Shown: positions 24,832 to 33,642 of the stretch, piece by piece
How the letters are laid out: every line of letters begins with the position of its first letter
Numbering within the stretch: the stretch's first letter is position 1
NCBI RefSeq assembly: GCF_024594815.1
Contig: NZ_JANJOU010000016.1
Coordinates: forward strand, 62,001-126,000
Origin: Roseomonas populi
Lineage (GTDB): Bacteria; Pseudomonadota; Alphaproteobacteria; Acetobacterales; Acetobacteraceae
Direction of reading: 5' to 3'
DNA: 64,000 nt
Notes under the pieces: model-generated
Database searches by the model: none
What the model saw: only the letters and a program-made list of their open reading frames with translations
What the model was told of the DNA's origin: nothing
Translations under genes and position numbers: made by a program

Positions 24832-25317
24832 ATGAGCGTGTCCCCGACCTGGAGCGGCGTGGTGGCCCACCTCCACATCACCCCCCGCGCCTTCCTGCCC
24901 ATGCAGGGGCAGGAGGCGATCGAGCTGGTGGCCGGTGAAGGGATCGTGGGCGACCGCTACCGCATCGGCACGGAGACCGGCTTCTACTCCGAGAAGCCCG
25001 AGGAGGGCCGTCAGGTCACCCTGTTCGAGGCCGAGGTGCTGGAGGCCATCCTGCGCGACTACAAGATGGAGATCCTGCCGGAGGAGCACCGCCGCAACGT
25101 CACCACGCGCGGCGTGCCGGTGAACCATCTCGTCGGCCAGCGCTTCCGCCTTGGCGGTTGCGTGGTGGAGGCGACGCGCCTCTCCATCCCCTGCCGCCAC
25201 ATCGAGGAGATCCTGGGCAAGCCGGTCTTCGACCCCCTGGTCCACCGCTCCGGCCTGAACTGCAAGATCCTGGAGGGCGGGACGCTGCGCGTGGGCGACG
25301 CCATCCGGCCGCTCTAA
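24832..25317 (+). CDS. MOSC-domain protein
   Basis: 161 residues from the ATG at 24832 (after GGAGCAGGAACG). MOSC signatures: EGIVGDRY, RNVTTRGVPVNHLVGQRFRLG and the conserved cysteine in SIPCRHIEEI. MOSC domains bind molybdenum cofactor or transfer sulfur in molybdoenzyme systems; YiiM-type proteins reduce N-hydroxylated compounds. It is followed seven bases later by a phthalate-dioxygenase-reductase-type gene, which could supply its electrons. The window also holds a CoxL-like molybdoenzyme, but at a distance. Confidence 0.88.
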   Translation: MSVSPTWSGVVAHLHITPRAFLPMQGQEAIELVAGEGIVGDRYRIGTETGFYSEKPEEGRQVTLFEAEVLEAILRDYKMEILPEEHRRNVTTRGVPVNHLVGQRFRLGGCVVEATRLSIPCRHIEEILGKPVFDPLVHRSGLNCKILEGGTLRVGDAIRPL

Positions 25318-25323
25318 GCCCCC

Positions 25324-26262
25324 ATGCCCCGCCACATCGAGCTGCGCGTCGCGGAGGTCCGCCCGGCGGGACCGGGTATCCTGCGCGTGACCCTGCGCGA
25401 CCCGGATGGCTGGCCGCTGCCGCGCGTGAAGCCCGGGGCACATCTGGACCTGCATGTGCCGGGCGTGGGCCCGCGCGCCTATAGCCTCTGCGGCGACCCG
25501 GCGGTGCAGGACGCCTGGACGGTGGCGGTGAAGCTGGAGCTGGAATCGCGCGGCGGAAGCGCCTGGGTGCACGCGCTGGCGCAGGGCGACGCGGTCGCGG
25601 CGTCCATGCCTCGCTGCACCTTCCCGCTGGCGGAAGGGGCGGGGCGGCACGTGATGATCGCGGGTGGGATCGGCGTCACGCCCTTCCTCGCCATGGCGCC
25701 GGTGCTGGAGCGCGCGGGGGCGGACTGGACCCTGCACCTGCTGCACCGGGGCGCCCTCCCCTGCCCCGAGGACCTGTCGCCCTGGCTTGAATCCGGTCGT
25801 GCCGTCGCGCACGACACGGCGGCGGTCCCGCGCCCGAGCCTTGAGTTCCTTCTTGGCCCGTACCGGCCCGGGCTGCAGGCCTATTGCTGCGGCCCGAACG
25901 CGATGATCGAGGATTTCGAGCGCTCCACCGCCGCCTGGCCCACGGGCAGCGCGCGGGCGGAGCACTTCGTCCCGCCGGTGCTGCCGCCGGACCCGGACGC
26001 GCGGCCCTATACTCTGGTGCTGGCAGGCAGTGGCGCCACGGCAGATGTGCCCGCGGGCGGGAGCATGCTGGTGGCACTGCGCGCCCTTGGTGCGAAGGTC
26101 GAGGCCTCCTGCGAGGGCGGGATCTGCGGCGCCTGCAAGCTGCGCTGGCTGGAGGGGGCGCCACTCCACCGCGACCGCGTGCTGACTCCGCAGGAGCGGG
26201 AGACGCACTTGATGGCCTGCGTGGCCGGCTGCACCTCCGACAGGCTGGTGGTCGAGGCATGA
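25324..26262 (+). CDS. PDR/VanB-type oxidoreductase (FMN, NAD, 2Fe-2S)
   Basis: 312 residues. FMN-binding RAYSLCGDP near residue 51, NAD-binding GGIGVTPFLAM near 117 and YCCGPNAM near 183, and a C-terminal plant-type 2Fe-2S domain with C263, C268, C271 and C299. It moves electrons from NAD(P)H via FMN and the cluster to a partner. Usual partners are Rieske oxygenases; none is here, and the adjacent MOSC protein is the obvious candidate. Its stop overlaps the next start (ATGA). Confidence 0.92.
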   Translation: MPRHIELRVAEVRPAGPGILRVTLRDPDGWPLPRVKPGAHLDLHVPGVGPRAYSLCGDPAVQDAWTVAVKLELESRGGSAWVHALAQGDAVAASMPRCTFPLAEGAGRHVMIAGGIGVTPFLAMAPVLERAGADWTLHLLHRGALPCPEDLSPWLESGRAVAHDTAAVPRPSLEFLLGPYRPGLQAYCCGPNAMIEDFERSTAAWPTGSARAEHFVPPVLPPDPDARPYTLVLAGSGATADVPAGGSMLVALRALGAKVEASCEGGICGACKLRWLEGAPLHRDRVLTPQERETHLMACVAGCTSDRLVVEA

Positions 26263-26864
26263 GCGCCAGTCTTCGCAAGCCAGCGCCCGACCGGGATGCC
26301 GCCCGCAAGGCGGAACTCGGCACGAGGCTGCGCGCGCTGCGCCAGAGCCGCGAGATGACGCTGGAGGTGCTGGCGGAGGCTGCCGGCCTGGACAAGGGCT
26401 ACCTCTCCCGGCTGGAGAGAGGGCTGAAGAATCCTTCCATCGCCACCGTACTGCGCCTGTCGGAGGCGCTGGAGGTGCCGGTGGCCGAGCTGTTCGGAGA
26501 GCGGCTGGCCGAGCACGCAGTGCGTGTCACCCGGGCGCAGGACCGCCTGGCGGTCTCGACCGTGGAGGAGGGCGTGAACGGCATCGAGGCGCTGAGCCGC
26601 GACGGCGCTGCGCTGGAAGCCTTCGTGCTGCATCCTGCCGCCGAGTTCAGCCCGGACGGCCATGCCGAGCATGCGGGCGAGGAGCTGTTCTTCGTGCTGC
26701 GCGGCACGATTGAGCTTCGCTTCGCCGACCGGGGCTTCGTTTTGGAAACCGGGGACTGCGCCCAGTTCCCCGGCCACCTGCCGCATCGCATCCGTCGCGT
26801 CGGGCCGGAGCCAGCCTCGGCGCTTGTCGCCGTCGCGCAACCGGCGCAGGGCCGCAGGGGCTAG
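26259..26864 (+). CDS. XRE-family regulator with C-terminal cupin domain
   Basis: 201 residues. Helix-turn-helix at about 21-75 (TLEVLAEAAGLDKGYLSRLERG, with NPSIATVLRLSEAL) and a cupin_2 domain (GEELFFVLRGTIELRF, LETGDCAQFPGHLPHRI). The start overlaps the reductase stop (ATGA), so it is the third gene of the MOSC operon and probably regulates it. The cupin should bind a small ligand. It converges with another XRE/cupin gene; the two share layout but little sequence. Confidence 0.92.
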   Translation: MSASLRKPAPDRDAARKAELGTRLRALRQSREMTLEVLAEAAGLDKGYLSRLERGLKNPSIATVLRLSEALEVPVAELFGERLAEHAVRVTRAQDRLAVSTVEEGVNGIEALSRDGAALEAFVLHPAAEFSPDGHAEHAGEELFFVLRGTIELRFADRGFVLETGDCAQFPGHLPHRIRRVGPEPASALVAVAQPAQGRRG

Positions 26865-26924
26865 CGGCCTTCGTGGGGCTGCAGCCGCTTCGCCAGGAGT
26901 CAGCGTTCCAGCTGGCTCGCTTGC

Positions 26925-27530
26925 TCACCCCCGTGAGTTGACCCACAGCACCACTGACCGCCCCTTTGCCGCGTTCGAGAAGCCGTGCGGCGTACTGCTG
27001 GCAAAGCGAAAGGAATCGCCTTGCGCCAAGCTGTAGGTAGCATCCTGGATGACTAGGTCGATGCTGCCCTCCAGTACCAGTCCCGCCTCCTCTCCCTCGT
27101 GGCTGTAGAGGTCCATGCCCGTGCTGGATCCTGGTTCCAGCGTCATTGTGAAGAGCCGCAGTTCTCCTGCCGCGGATGGAACCAGCGACGTTTTGGTGAT
27201 CCCGCTGGGGTGGAAGGTGACAGGCGTTGCATCCGCCGCGCGCCGGATGTGCGACGCCCCCTCCCCCGCCCCGGCCGGGCTGACGAGTGAGAGGAAATCC
27301 ACCCCCAGCAGCTCCGCGATCCGCACCAGTTCCCGGATGGGAAGGGAGGAGAGGCCACGCTCCACCTGGCTGAGATAGCCCACCGACCTGCCCAGGCTCA
27401 GCGCCAACTCAGCAAGCGGCATGCGGCGTGTCTCACGCAGCAGCCGCAGTCGACGCCCGATCGTGCTGTCGATGGCAGCGGTGGAGACGGGCTCGGCGGG
27501 CCGGGCGGTTTGGGAGGGATCACGTGCCAA
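26925..27530 (-). CDS. XRE-family regulator with C-terminal cupin domain
   Basis: 201 residues from a TTG at 27530, chosen because AGGAGG lies four bases upstream; frame upstream of that is in the intergenic region. HTH: MPLAELALSLGRSVGYLSQVERG; cupin: YSHEGEEAGLVLEGSIDL and LAQGDSFRFASSTPHGF. The Gly-Tyr-Leu-Ser-Gln pattern is that of the PuuR-like group. It is divergent from an esterase gene, with two dyads between them, which suggests that it regulates the esterase-Bug pair and itself. Confidence 0.9.
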   Translation of the reverse strand: MARDPSQTARPAEPVSTAAIDSTIGRRLRLLRETRRMPLAELALSLGRSVGYLSQVERGLSSLPIRELVRIAELLGVDFLSLVSPAGAGEGASHIRRAADATPVTFHPSGITKTSLVPSAAGELRLFTMTLEPGSSTGMDLYSHEGEEAGLVLEGSIDLVIQDATYSLAQGDSFRFASSTPHGFSNAAKGRSVVLWVNSRG

Positions 27531-27544
27531 GCAGCCTCCTTGGA

Positions 27545-27588
27545 TTTCATATCGGTGAAACAGACTTGCACCACCGTGAACGCGGTGC
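27545..27588. promoter_or_regulatory. Candidate operators between XRE/cupin and esterase genes
   Basis: TTTCA-N6-TGAAA (27545-27560) and CACCG-N6-CGGTG (27572-27587, within GCACC...GGTGC) are two dyads centred about 27 bases apart in a 104-base divergent region. Confidence 0.45.
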
Positions 27589-27634
27589 CTAGTCTCGTCA
27601 CGATGAAAGCAGCCCTCTCCGCCCCGGAAAGCAA

Positions 27635-28606
27635 TTGAGCGACTTCCACCCCTCCATGGATCCCGGCGTGGTCGCCTATGTCGAGAAGGCAAGGCAGGAC
27701 GCGGGCCGGATGGCGGGGATCGTGGACCTCTCGCCCGACCAGCGGCGGCTGCGAGCGGAGATCCTCGCCCGCCTCACCGCCGAGCGGCATCCGGACTGGC
27801 TCTCCACCTACACCACTTACGTCACCCTCCCCGGGCGCGAAATCCCCATCCACGTCCACGTGCCGGCCGGCGGTGGGCCGCGTCCCGCCATCCTCTACCT
27901 GCACGGCGGAAGCTGGATCGCCGGCAGCCCGGAGTCCCACGACTTCATCACGGCCAGCCTGGCCGCCAACACCGGCGCCGTCCTGCTCAGCGTCCACTAC
28001 CGCCGCGCGCCGGAGAACCCCTACCCGGCGGCCACGGAAGATGCCTACGCAGCCCTGTGCTGGGCCGCGCAGCGGGCCGAGGCGCTGGGGATCGACCCCA
28101 ACCGCCTCGCCATCGCCGGGGACAGTGCGGGCGGCAACCTCGCCGCGGCCTGTGCCCTGATGGCGCGCGACCGGGGGGGCCCGGCCATCGCGCACCAGAC
28201 GCTGCTCTACCCCACGCTGGACGACGACCTGGAGACGGAGAGCTACCGCGCCGGGACCGACCCCATCCTCACCCGCGCGGCGATGAGGGAAGCGCTGGAG
28301 GCATTCCTGCCCGCGGGCGCTGGGGCGGATGATGGCTATGCCCTGCCCATGCGCGCCCCCGGCCTCGCCGGCCTGCCGCCCGCCTGCCTCAGCATCGCGG
28401 CCCTCGATCCGCTGCGGGACGACGGGCTGCGCTACGCCGCCCGGCTGGAGGAGGCGGGCGTCCCGACGGTCACCCGCGTCGGCCCGGGCCTGATCCACGG
28501 CTATGTCCGCATGCGCCGGTTCAGCGCCGTGGCCGAGGCCGAGTTCCAGGCCGTCTGCGCCGAGATCCGCGCTGCCCTCGACCTGCCCGCCGGTCCCACG
28601 TGGTAG
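27635..28606 (+). CDS. HSL-family (family IV) esterase/alpha-beta hydrolase
   Basis: 323 residues with a TTG start preceded by GGAAAG; the ATG seven codons later has no ribosome site. Oxyanion motif HGGSW (90-94), nucleophile S164 in GDSAGG, D258 and H288 complete the triad, typical of hormone-sensitive-lipase-like esterases. It is cytoplasmic (no signal) and probably hydrolyses small esters or lactones. A Bug binding-protein gene follows 24 bases later, so the substrate may arrive by that receptor. Confidence 0.9.
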   Translation: MSDFHPSMDPGVVAYVEKARQDAGRMAGIVDLSPDQRRLRAEILARLTAERHPDWLSTYTTYVTLPGREIPIHVHVPAGGGPRPAILYLHGGSWIAGSPESHDFITASLAANTGAVLLSVHYRRAPENPYPAATEDAYAALCWAAQRAEALGIDPNRLAIAGDSAGGNLAAACALMARDRGGPAIAHQTLLYPTLDDDLETESYRAGTDPILTRAAMREALEAFLPAGAGADDGYALPMRAPGLAGLPPACLSIAALDPLRDDGLRYAARLEEAGVPTVTRVGPGLIHGYVRMRRFSAVAEAEFQAVCAEIRAALDLPAGPTW

Positions 28607-28630
28607 CCGCGCCCTGAAGGATCCCGACCG

Positions 28631-29611
28631 ATGCACCTGACCCGCCGCCATGCCCTCCTCGGCTCGCTCGCCCTCGCGGCCCTGGCTGGCGCGCGGCCGG
28701 CCTGGGCAGCCTTTCCGGACCGGACGGTCCGCCTCGTCGTGCCCTACGCGCCGGGGGGCAGCTACGACACGACAGGGCGGCTGCTGGCCGAGGGCGCGGC
28801 GCCGCTCCTCGGCCAGCCCGTGGTGGTGGACAACCGCCCCGGTGCGGGCGGCATTGTGGGCGCTGCCTCCGTCGCCCGCTCCCCGGCCGATGGCTACACC
28901 CTGCTGCTCAGCGGGCTGACGGCGCAGATCCTGGTGCAGGGCGCCAATGCCAGCCTGCCCTTCGATCCCATGGGCGACTTCGTGCCCGTCGCGCTCGTGG
29001 CCAAGGTGCCGCTGATCCTGGTCGCGGCAAAGAACATGAACGTCCGGAGCGTCGCCGAACTCGTGCAGGCCGTGAAGGGGAAGCCGGGCAGCTACAACTT
29101 CAGCTCGGCGGGTAACGGGGCGTCCGGCCACATCGCGGCCCAGCACTTCGCCAACGTCACCGGGCTGGAGGTGACGCACGTGCCCTATCGCGGCAGCGCG
29201 GCGGGGCTGGCGGACCTGCTGGCGGGGCGGATCGCCTTCCTCGTCGACACGCCCTCGGTCGTCGGAGAGCACATCCGCTCCGGCGCGATCAGCGGGCTGG
29301 CCGTCATGTCGGACGCGCGCATCCCCACCCTGCCGGAGGTTCCCACAATGAAGGAGGCAGGCTTCCCCGGCGTGAACAACCTCGAGCCCTGGCAGGCGGT
29401 CGTCGCCCCGCGCGGCACCCCGCCGGAGGTGGTCGCCCGGCTGAACGCGGCCATCAACGAGGTGACGGCCCGGCCGGAGGTGCGCGAGCGCTTCGCGGCC
29501 ATCGACCTCACGCCCATGTCCGGATCACCGGACCAGGTGGCGCGATTCTTCACCGAGGAGAACGACCGCTGGGTGCCGATCGTCCGCGCCATGGACATGC
29601 GGGCCGGATAG
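28631..29611 (+). CDS. Bug/TctC-family solute-binding protein
   Basis: 326 residues. Signal MHLTRRHALLGSLALAALAG ending AWA; then VRLVVPYAPGGSYD, VVVDNRPGAGGIVGA, SPADGYTLLLSG, HVPYRGSAAGLADLLAG. The aspartate in VVVDN instead of Glu is a common variant. GAAGGATC precedes the ATG. It is paired with the esterase and followed by a hairpin terminator, so the two form one unit. Confidence 0.92.
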   Translation: MHLTRRHALLGSLALAALAGARPAWAAFPDRTVRLVVPYAPGGSYDTTGRLLAEGAAPLLGQPVVVDNRPGAGGIVGAASVARSPADGYTLLLSGLTAQILVQGANASLPFDPMGDFVPVALVAKVPLILVAAKNMNVRSVAELVQAVKGKPGSYNFSSAGNGASGHIAAQHFANVTGLEVTHVPYRGSAAGLADLLAGRIAFLVDTPSVVGEHIRSGAISGLAVMSDARIPTLPEVPTMKEAGFPGVNNLEPWQAVVAPRGTPPEVVARLNAAINEVTARPEVRERFAAIDLTPMSGSPDQVARFFTEENDRWVPIVRAMDMRAG

Positions 29612-29684
29612 GGCGAGGCCAGGAACGATCGACGGCTTATCGCCTATGCGTCTGCGGCCTAGCAGGTACGGTCGCTCCTACGGC

Positions 29685-29707
29685 GCGGCCAGATCCGATC
29701 TGGCCGC
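29685..29707 (+). terminator. Rho-independent-like terminator after the esterase/Bug unit
   Basis: Inverted repeat GCGGCCAGATC / GATCTGGCCGC (29685-29695 and 29697-29707); the real stem is about eight GC-rich pairs around ATCCGAT. A pyrimidine stretch CCTTCCTTGTCTT follows on the plus strand. It may serve the convergent small gene too. Confidence 0.6.
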
Positions 29708-29718
29708 CCTTCCTTGTC

Positions 29719-29982
29719 TTACTCAATCAGCAATCCGGCTGCTGCAAGGCGGCGCTTGATGTCCGCGAGGTCACCCTCGTACTCCCAGGTCTGGACGGTG
29801 TCGTGCGGGCACTCGATGAAGATGTAATCCTCCGTGACGGAGAGAATGCGGTCCACCTTGATCACCTTCTCCACAAAGTCCTGCGCGGGCATCTTGTCCA
29901 CGACCAGCTTCCGCTCCGCGTCGTATCCATGGAACACCCGGTCAGGCCGGATGCGCGCCGAGATGTAGTTCACCAGTCTCAT
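29719..29982 (-). CDS. Hypothetical small protein
   Basis: 87 residues from the ATG at 29982, with GAGAGG just upstream; an ATG six codons earlier (30000) is an alternative. Mixed charged and hydrophobic sequence (VVDKMPAQDFVEKVIKVDRILSVTEDYIFIECP, then a predicted helix DLADIKRRLAAAGLLIE) looks like a folded alpha/beta protein, lower in GC than its neighbours. Not recognised. Convergent with the Bug gene and divergent from the ABC importer. Confidence 0.6.
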   Translation of the reverse strand: MRLVNYISARIRPDRVFHGYDAERKLVVDKMPAQDFVEKVIKVDRILSVTEDYIFIECPHDTVQTWEYEGDLADIKRRLAAAGLLIE

Positions 29983-30192
29983 CCTCTCGATAGGCAGCAT
30001 GCCAACAGGGCGCACCGGATCGCGCTCAGGCGTCGCTCCGCCGCCATGATGGGCGCAGCCCATTCCGGTGCCGACTTCGCTTCTTGCAGTTTGTGACCAA
30101 TCGGTAAATAGTTCGCGCGACAGAAGGTAGCCGACACGCGCGCCCCGGCCCTGCTTGCCATGCCGATCGCGCCATCTCCCTGGAGGGCAGAC

Positions 30193-31800
30193 ATGCTTCG
30201 TCGTCAGTTGCTGGGCTCGCTTCCCCTTCTCGGCGCCGGAGCGGTGGGGCTGGTTTATCCTGCAGCTGCCCCTGCACAGCAGGCGCGCGGAAACACCCTC
30301 GTCGTCGTGACGACGCCGGAGCCGACGGTCCTCACCAACGCCATCAACTCCGCGCCTTCCGTCGCGGAGCTGGCGACGAAGATCTATGATGGCTTGCTCG
30401 AATACGACATGCAGATGCAGCCGCAGCCCTCGCTGGCCGAGTCCTGGGAGGTATCGGGCGACGGCAAGTCGGTCACCTTCAAGCTGCGCCGCGGCGTCAC
30501 CTGGCACGACGGCAAGCCCTTCACGAGCGCCGACGTCGCCTTCTCCCTCCTGGAGGTGGTGAAGAAGTTTCACCCGCGTGGCCCGGGCAATCTCGGCCCG
30601 CTAGAGGCGGTGGACACGCCGGACGAACACACCGCAGTCCTCCACCTCGCCCATCCCTACCCGCCGATGATGAAGGGCCTGTCCAGCCTGGAGTCGCCGA
30701 TCGTCGCGAAGCACCTCTACGAGGGCACGGACATCCGGAACAATCCGGCGAACAACCGGCCCATCGGCACCGGGCCGTTCAAGTTCGCCGAGTGGAACCG
30801 CGGCGCATCCATCATCCTGGAGAAGAACCCGAACTACTGGCGCCCGGGGCGCCCCTATCTCGACCGGCTTATCTTCCGCTTCATCAACGATCCTGCCACC
30901 CGCGCGGCGGCGCTGGAGAGTGGCGAGGTGGATGTGGCCTTCTTCGGCACGATCACCCCGGCGGAAATGCGTCGTCTCGCGAGCCTGCCGAGCATCGAAA
31001 TCGCCCAGGGTGGCTACGAGGCTCTCGCCCCGATGATGCTGCTGGAGCTGAACACGAAGAAGAAGCCGCTGGACGACAAGCGTGTCCGCCAGGCGCTGGC
31101 CTATGCGATCGATCGCAAGTTCATCGTGGACAATGTTTGGTATGGCTTCGGCAAGCCGGCGGTGGGCCCGATCTCCTCGGTCTATTCCGGCTCCGGCCTC
31201 TACACGGATCAGGTTCTGCGCTTCGATGTTCCCGACCGCGTGGCGCGCGCCAATGCCCTGCTCGATGAGGCCGGGTACAAGCGCGGCTCCGGTGGGATCC
31301 GCTTCGAGCTGACGCAGGATGTGGGCCCTTATGGCGACGACTACCGGCGCATGGGGGAATACATGCGCCAGGCCTACAACCGCATCGGCGTGAGGCTGAA
31401 CCTGCGCACGGTAGACCAGGCGACCTATGTCCGCCGAGTCTATACCGACTACGACTTCGACATGACCTCCGGCTGGTATGTCGGCATGGGCGATCCCACC
31501 CTCGGTGTGCAGCGGCAATTCGTGACGAGCAATATCCGGCAGGGCATCCCGTTCAACAACGTCGCCCAGTACAGCGATCCCGAGAACGACAGGCTCTGGG
31601 CCCAGGCCGCCGTGGAGACGGACCCGGCGAAGCGCGGCGAACTGTTCCACGCCATACAGCGCAAGCTGGTGGAAGACAGCCCGGTCATCTGGATCATGGA
31701 GATGGACCTCGTCGCGCTTCAGAACAAGCGCGTGAAGAACCTCATCACCTCCGGGCTGGGCGTGCGCGGCGGCCTCTACGAAACACGGGTCGAGGGCTGA
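30193..31800 (+). CDS. ABC transporter substrate-binding protein, peptide/DppA type
   Basis: 535 residues from the ATG at 30193, preceded by GGAGGG. Signal LRRQLLGSLPLLGAGAVG ending APAQQ. SBP family 5 signatures: SLAESWEVSGDGKSVTFKLR, VTWHDGKPFTSADVAFSL, IGTGPFKFAEW and LDDKRVRQALAYAIDR. It is the receptor of the ABC importer encoded in the next four genes. The group binds peptides, nickel, glutathione or sugars; the ligand cannot be told here. Confidence 0.93.
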   Translation: MLRRQLLGSLPLLGAGAVGLVYPAAAPAQQARGNTLVVVTTPEPTVLTNAINSAPSVAELATKIYDGLLEYDMQMQPQPSLAESWEVSGDGKSVTFKLRRGVTWHDGKPFTSADVAFSLLEVVKKFHPRGPGNLGPLEAVDTPDEHTAVLHLAHPYPPMMKGLSSLESPIVAKHLYEGTDIRNNPANNRPIGTGPFKFAEWNRGASIILEKNPNYWRPGRPYLDRLIFRFINDPATRAAALESGEVDVAFFGTITPAEMRRLASLPSIEIAQGGYEALAPMMLLELNTKKKPLDDKRVRQALAYAIDRKFIVDNVWYGFGKPAVGPISSVYSGSGLYTDQVLRFDVPDRVARANALLDEAGYKRGSGGIRFELTQDVGPYGDDYRRMGEYMRQAYNRIGVRLNLRTVDQATYVRRVYTDYDFDMTSGWYVGMGDPTLGVQRQFVTSNIRQGIPFNNVAQYSDPENDRLWAQAAVETDPAKRGELFHAIQRKLVEDSPVIWIMEMDLVALQNKRVKNLITSGLGVRGGLYETRVEG

Positions 31801-31807
31801 TCCGAAG

Positions 31808-32803
31808 GTGGCGGGTCCGGGCGGGAAAGGCAGCCGCTGGCGCTTCCTGGGGCGTCGTGCGCTCCAGGGGCTGCCGACGATCCTGCTGATCGTCACCTTC
31901 AACTTCTTCTTGCTGCGCCTCGCGCCAGGGGATCCGGCAACCGTCATGGCTGGAGAGGCCGGGGCGGCCACGCCGGAATACATGGCCCAGCTGCGCGCCC
32001 AGTTCGGCCTCGATCGCCCGCTGCTGTTCCAGTACGCCAGCTATGTCTGGAACATCCTCACCCTCGATTTCGGCTACTCCTTCCGGTACCAGGAATCGAA
32101 CCTCTCCCTCATCCTCGGGCGGATGTCGGCGACGCTTCTGCTTATGGGCGCCTCCGTGCTGCTCTCCGTCGGGCTCGGCACGCTGCTGGGGCTGATCGCG
32201 GCCGTTCGGCGCAACCGGATCGAGGCGGCGCTGATCCTGCTGGCGACCGTCCTCGCCTATGCCTCGCCGATCTTCTGGCTGGGCCTCATGTTCATCGTTG
32301 TCTTCGCCATCCAGCTGGGCTGGGTGCCGACCAGCGGCATGACCACGGTGGGCGGCCCGGTCGGCGGCGTGGCGCATGTGCTGGACGTGCTGCACCACCT
32401 CGTGCTGCCGGCCCTCACGCTCTCGCTCTTCTACATGGCGCTCTACACCCGGCTCATGCGCGCCTCTGTGCTGGAGAACCTGCGGATGAACTACGTCGTG
32501 ACGGCCCGGGCCAAGGGCGTGCCGCCGCGCCGCCTGGTGTTCCGCCACGTCCTGCGAAATGCGGTCCTGCCCATCGTCACCATGGCGGGGGTGCAGATCG
32601 GCGGCGCGTTGGGCGGCTCCGTGGTGGTGGAATCCGTCTTCGGTTGGCCGGGCCTTGGCCAGCTGGCCTTCGAGGCGCTCTTCGCGCGCGACCTGAACCT
32701 GCTGCTGGGTATCCTCACCCTCAGTTCCGCCGTGGTCGTCGTCGCCAACCTGCTGGTCGATCTCATACACTCCATCATCGATCCGCGCGTGGCGCTCGCC
32801 TGA
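31808..32803 (+). CDS. ABC transporter permease, DppB type
   Basis: 331 residues, GTG start. Six membrane segments and the binding-protein-dependent permease loop (YVVTARAKGVPPRRLVFRHVLRNAVLPIVT). N-terminal signature LQGLPTILLIVTFNFFLLRLAPGDP is that of DppB/OppB. Its TGA overlaps the next ATG (TGATG). Confidence 0.93.
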   Translation: MAGPGGKGSRWRFLGRRALQGLPTILLIVTFNFFLLRLAPGDPATVMAGEAGAATPEYMAQLRAQFGLDRPLLFQYASYVWNILTLDFGYSFRYQESNLSLILGRMSATLLLMGASVLLSVGLGTLLGLIAAVRRNRIEAALILLATVLAYASPIFWLGLMFIVVFAIQLGWVPTSGMTTVGGPVGGVAHVLDVLHHLVLPALTLSLFYMALYTRLMRASVLENLRMNYVVTARAKGVPPRRLVFRHVLRNAVLPIVTMAGVQIGGALGGSVVVESVFGWPGLGQLAFEALFARDLNLLLGILTLSSAVVVVANLLVDLIHSIIDPRVALA

Positions 32804-33642
32804 TGCGCCTGTCTCCGGCACTGCGCCGCTTCCTGCGCCAGCCGGCGGCGGTGGCGGGCGCGATCCTGCTGCTCCTCGTCATCGGTCTCGCCGCCTCAGC
32901 CGATTTCCTCTACCCGGAGGATCCCTTTGAGATCGTCGGCCGCCCCTATCTGCCTCCCTTCACGGGGGAGTTCCTCCTGGGCACGGATACGCTGGGGCGC
33001 GACCTCGCGGCGGGGATCGTCCACGGGGCCCGCGTCTCCCTGCTGATCGGGGCCCTGACCGCCCTGGTGGTCACGGCCATCGGCATCGTGGTCGGCGGAG
33101 CTGCGGGCTATCTCGGGGGCCGGGCGGATGCGCTGCTGATGCGCTTCACCGAGCTGTTCCAGACGATCCCCTCCTTTCTCTTCGCAATCGTCCTCGTCGC
33201 GATCATGGAACCCTCGCTGGAGGCGCTGCTGATCGCCATCGTGGTCGTGTCCTGGGCACCGCTCGCACGGCTGGTGCGGGCGGAGGTGGCGGGGCTGCGG
33301 AACCGGGACTACGTGCAGTCCGCGATCGCGATTGGCATGGGGGATGCCAGCGTGCTCGCACGCCAAATTCTGCCCAACGCGCTGCCCGCCATCCTCGTCG
33401 CGGCTTCCGTCATGGTGGCTACCGCCATCCTGTTCGAATCCGGCCTCTCCTTCCTCGGCCTCGGGGACCCGAACGTGATGAGCTGGGGGCTGATGATCGG
33501 CGCCGGGCGTTCGGCCATCCGCACCGCTTGGTGGATGTCGGGCATCCCCGGCATCGCGATCCTTCTCACGGTCCTCTCGATCAACCTGGTGGGCGACGGC
33601 CTGAACGAAGCGCTGAACCCGCGCGCGGCAGGCCGGGCATGA
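32803..33642 (+). CDS. ABC transporter permease, DppC type
   Basis: 279 residues from the ATG at 32803. Typical N-terminal segment (FLRQPAAVAGAILLLLVIGLA), the GEFLLGTDTLGRDL motif of DppC/OppC, and the coupling loop RNRDYVQSAIAIGMGDASVLARQILPN. Partner of the DppB-like subunit. Overlaps the next start by four bases. Confidence 0.93.
   Translation: MRLSPALRRFLRQPAAVAGAILLLLVIGLAASADFLYPEDPFEIVGRPYLPPFTGEFLLGTDTLGRDLAAGIVHGARVSLLIGALTALVVTAIGIVVGGAAGYLGGRADALLMRFTELFQTIPSFLFAIVLVAIMEPSLEALLIAIVVVSWAPLARLVRAEVAGLRNRDYVQSAIAIGMGDASVLARQILPNALPAILVAASVMVATAILFESGLSFLGLGDPNVMSWGLMIGAGRSAIRTAWWMSGIPGIAILLTVLSINLVGDGLNEALNPRAAGRA

Noticed and set aside
24016-26208. 730-codon minus-strand frame across the MOSC and reductase genes
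   Set aside because: It is antisense to genes with clear cofactor motifs and has no family pattern of its own beyond an out-of-frame read of the TRAP receptor.
27398-29272. 624-codon minus-strand frame opposite the esterase and Bug genes
   Set aside because: Shadow frame; the plus-strand genes have complete catalytic triad and binding motifs.
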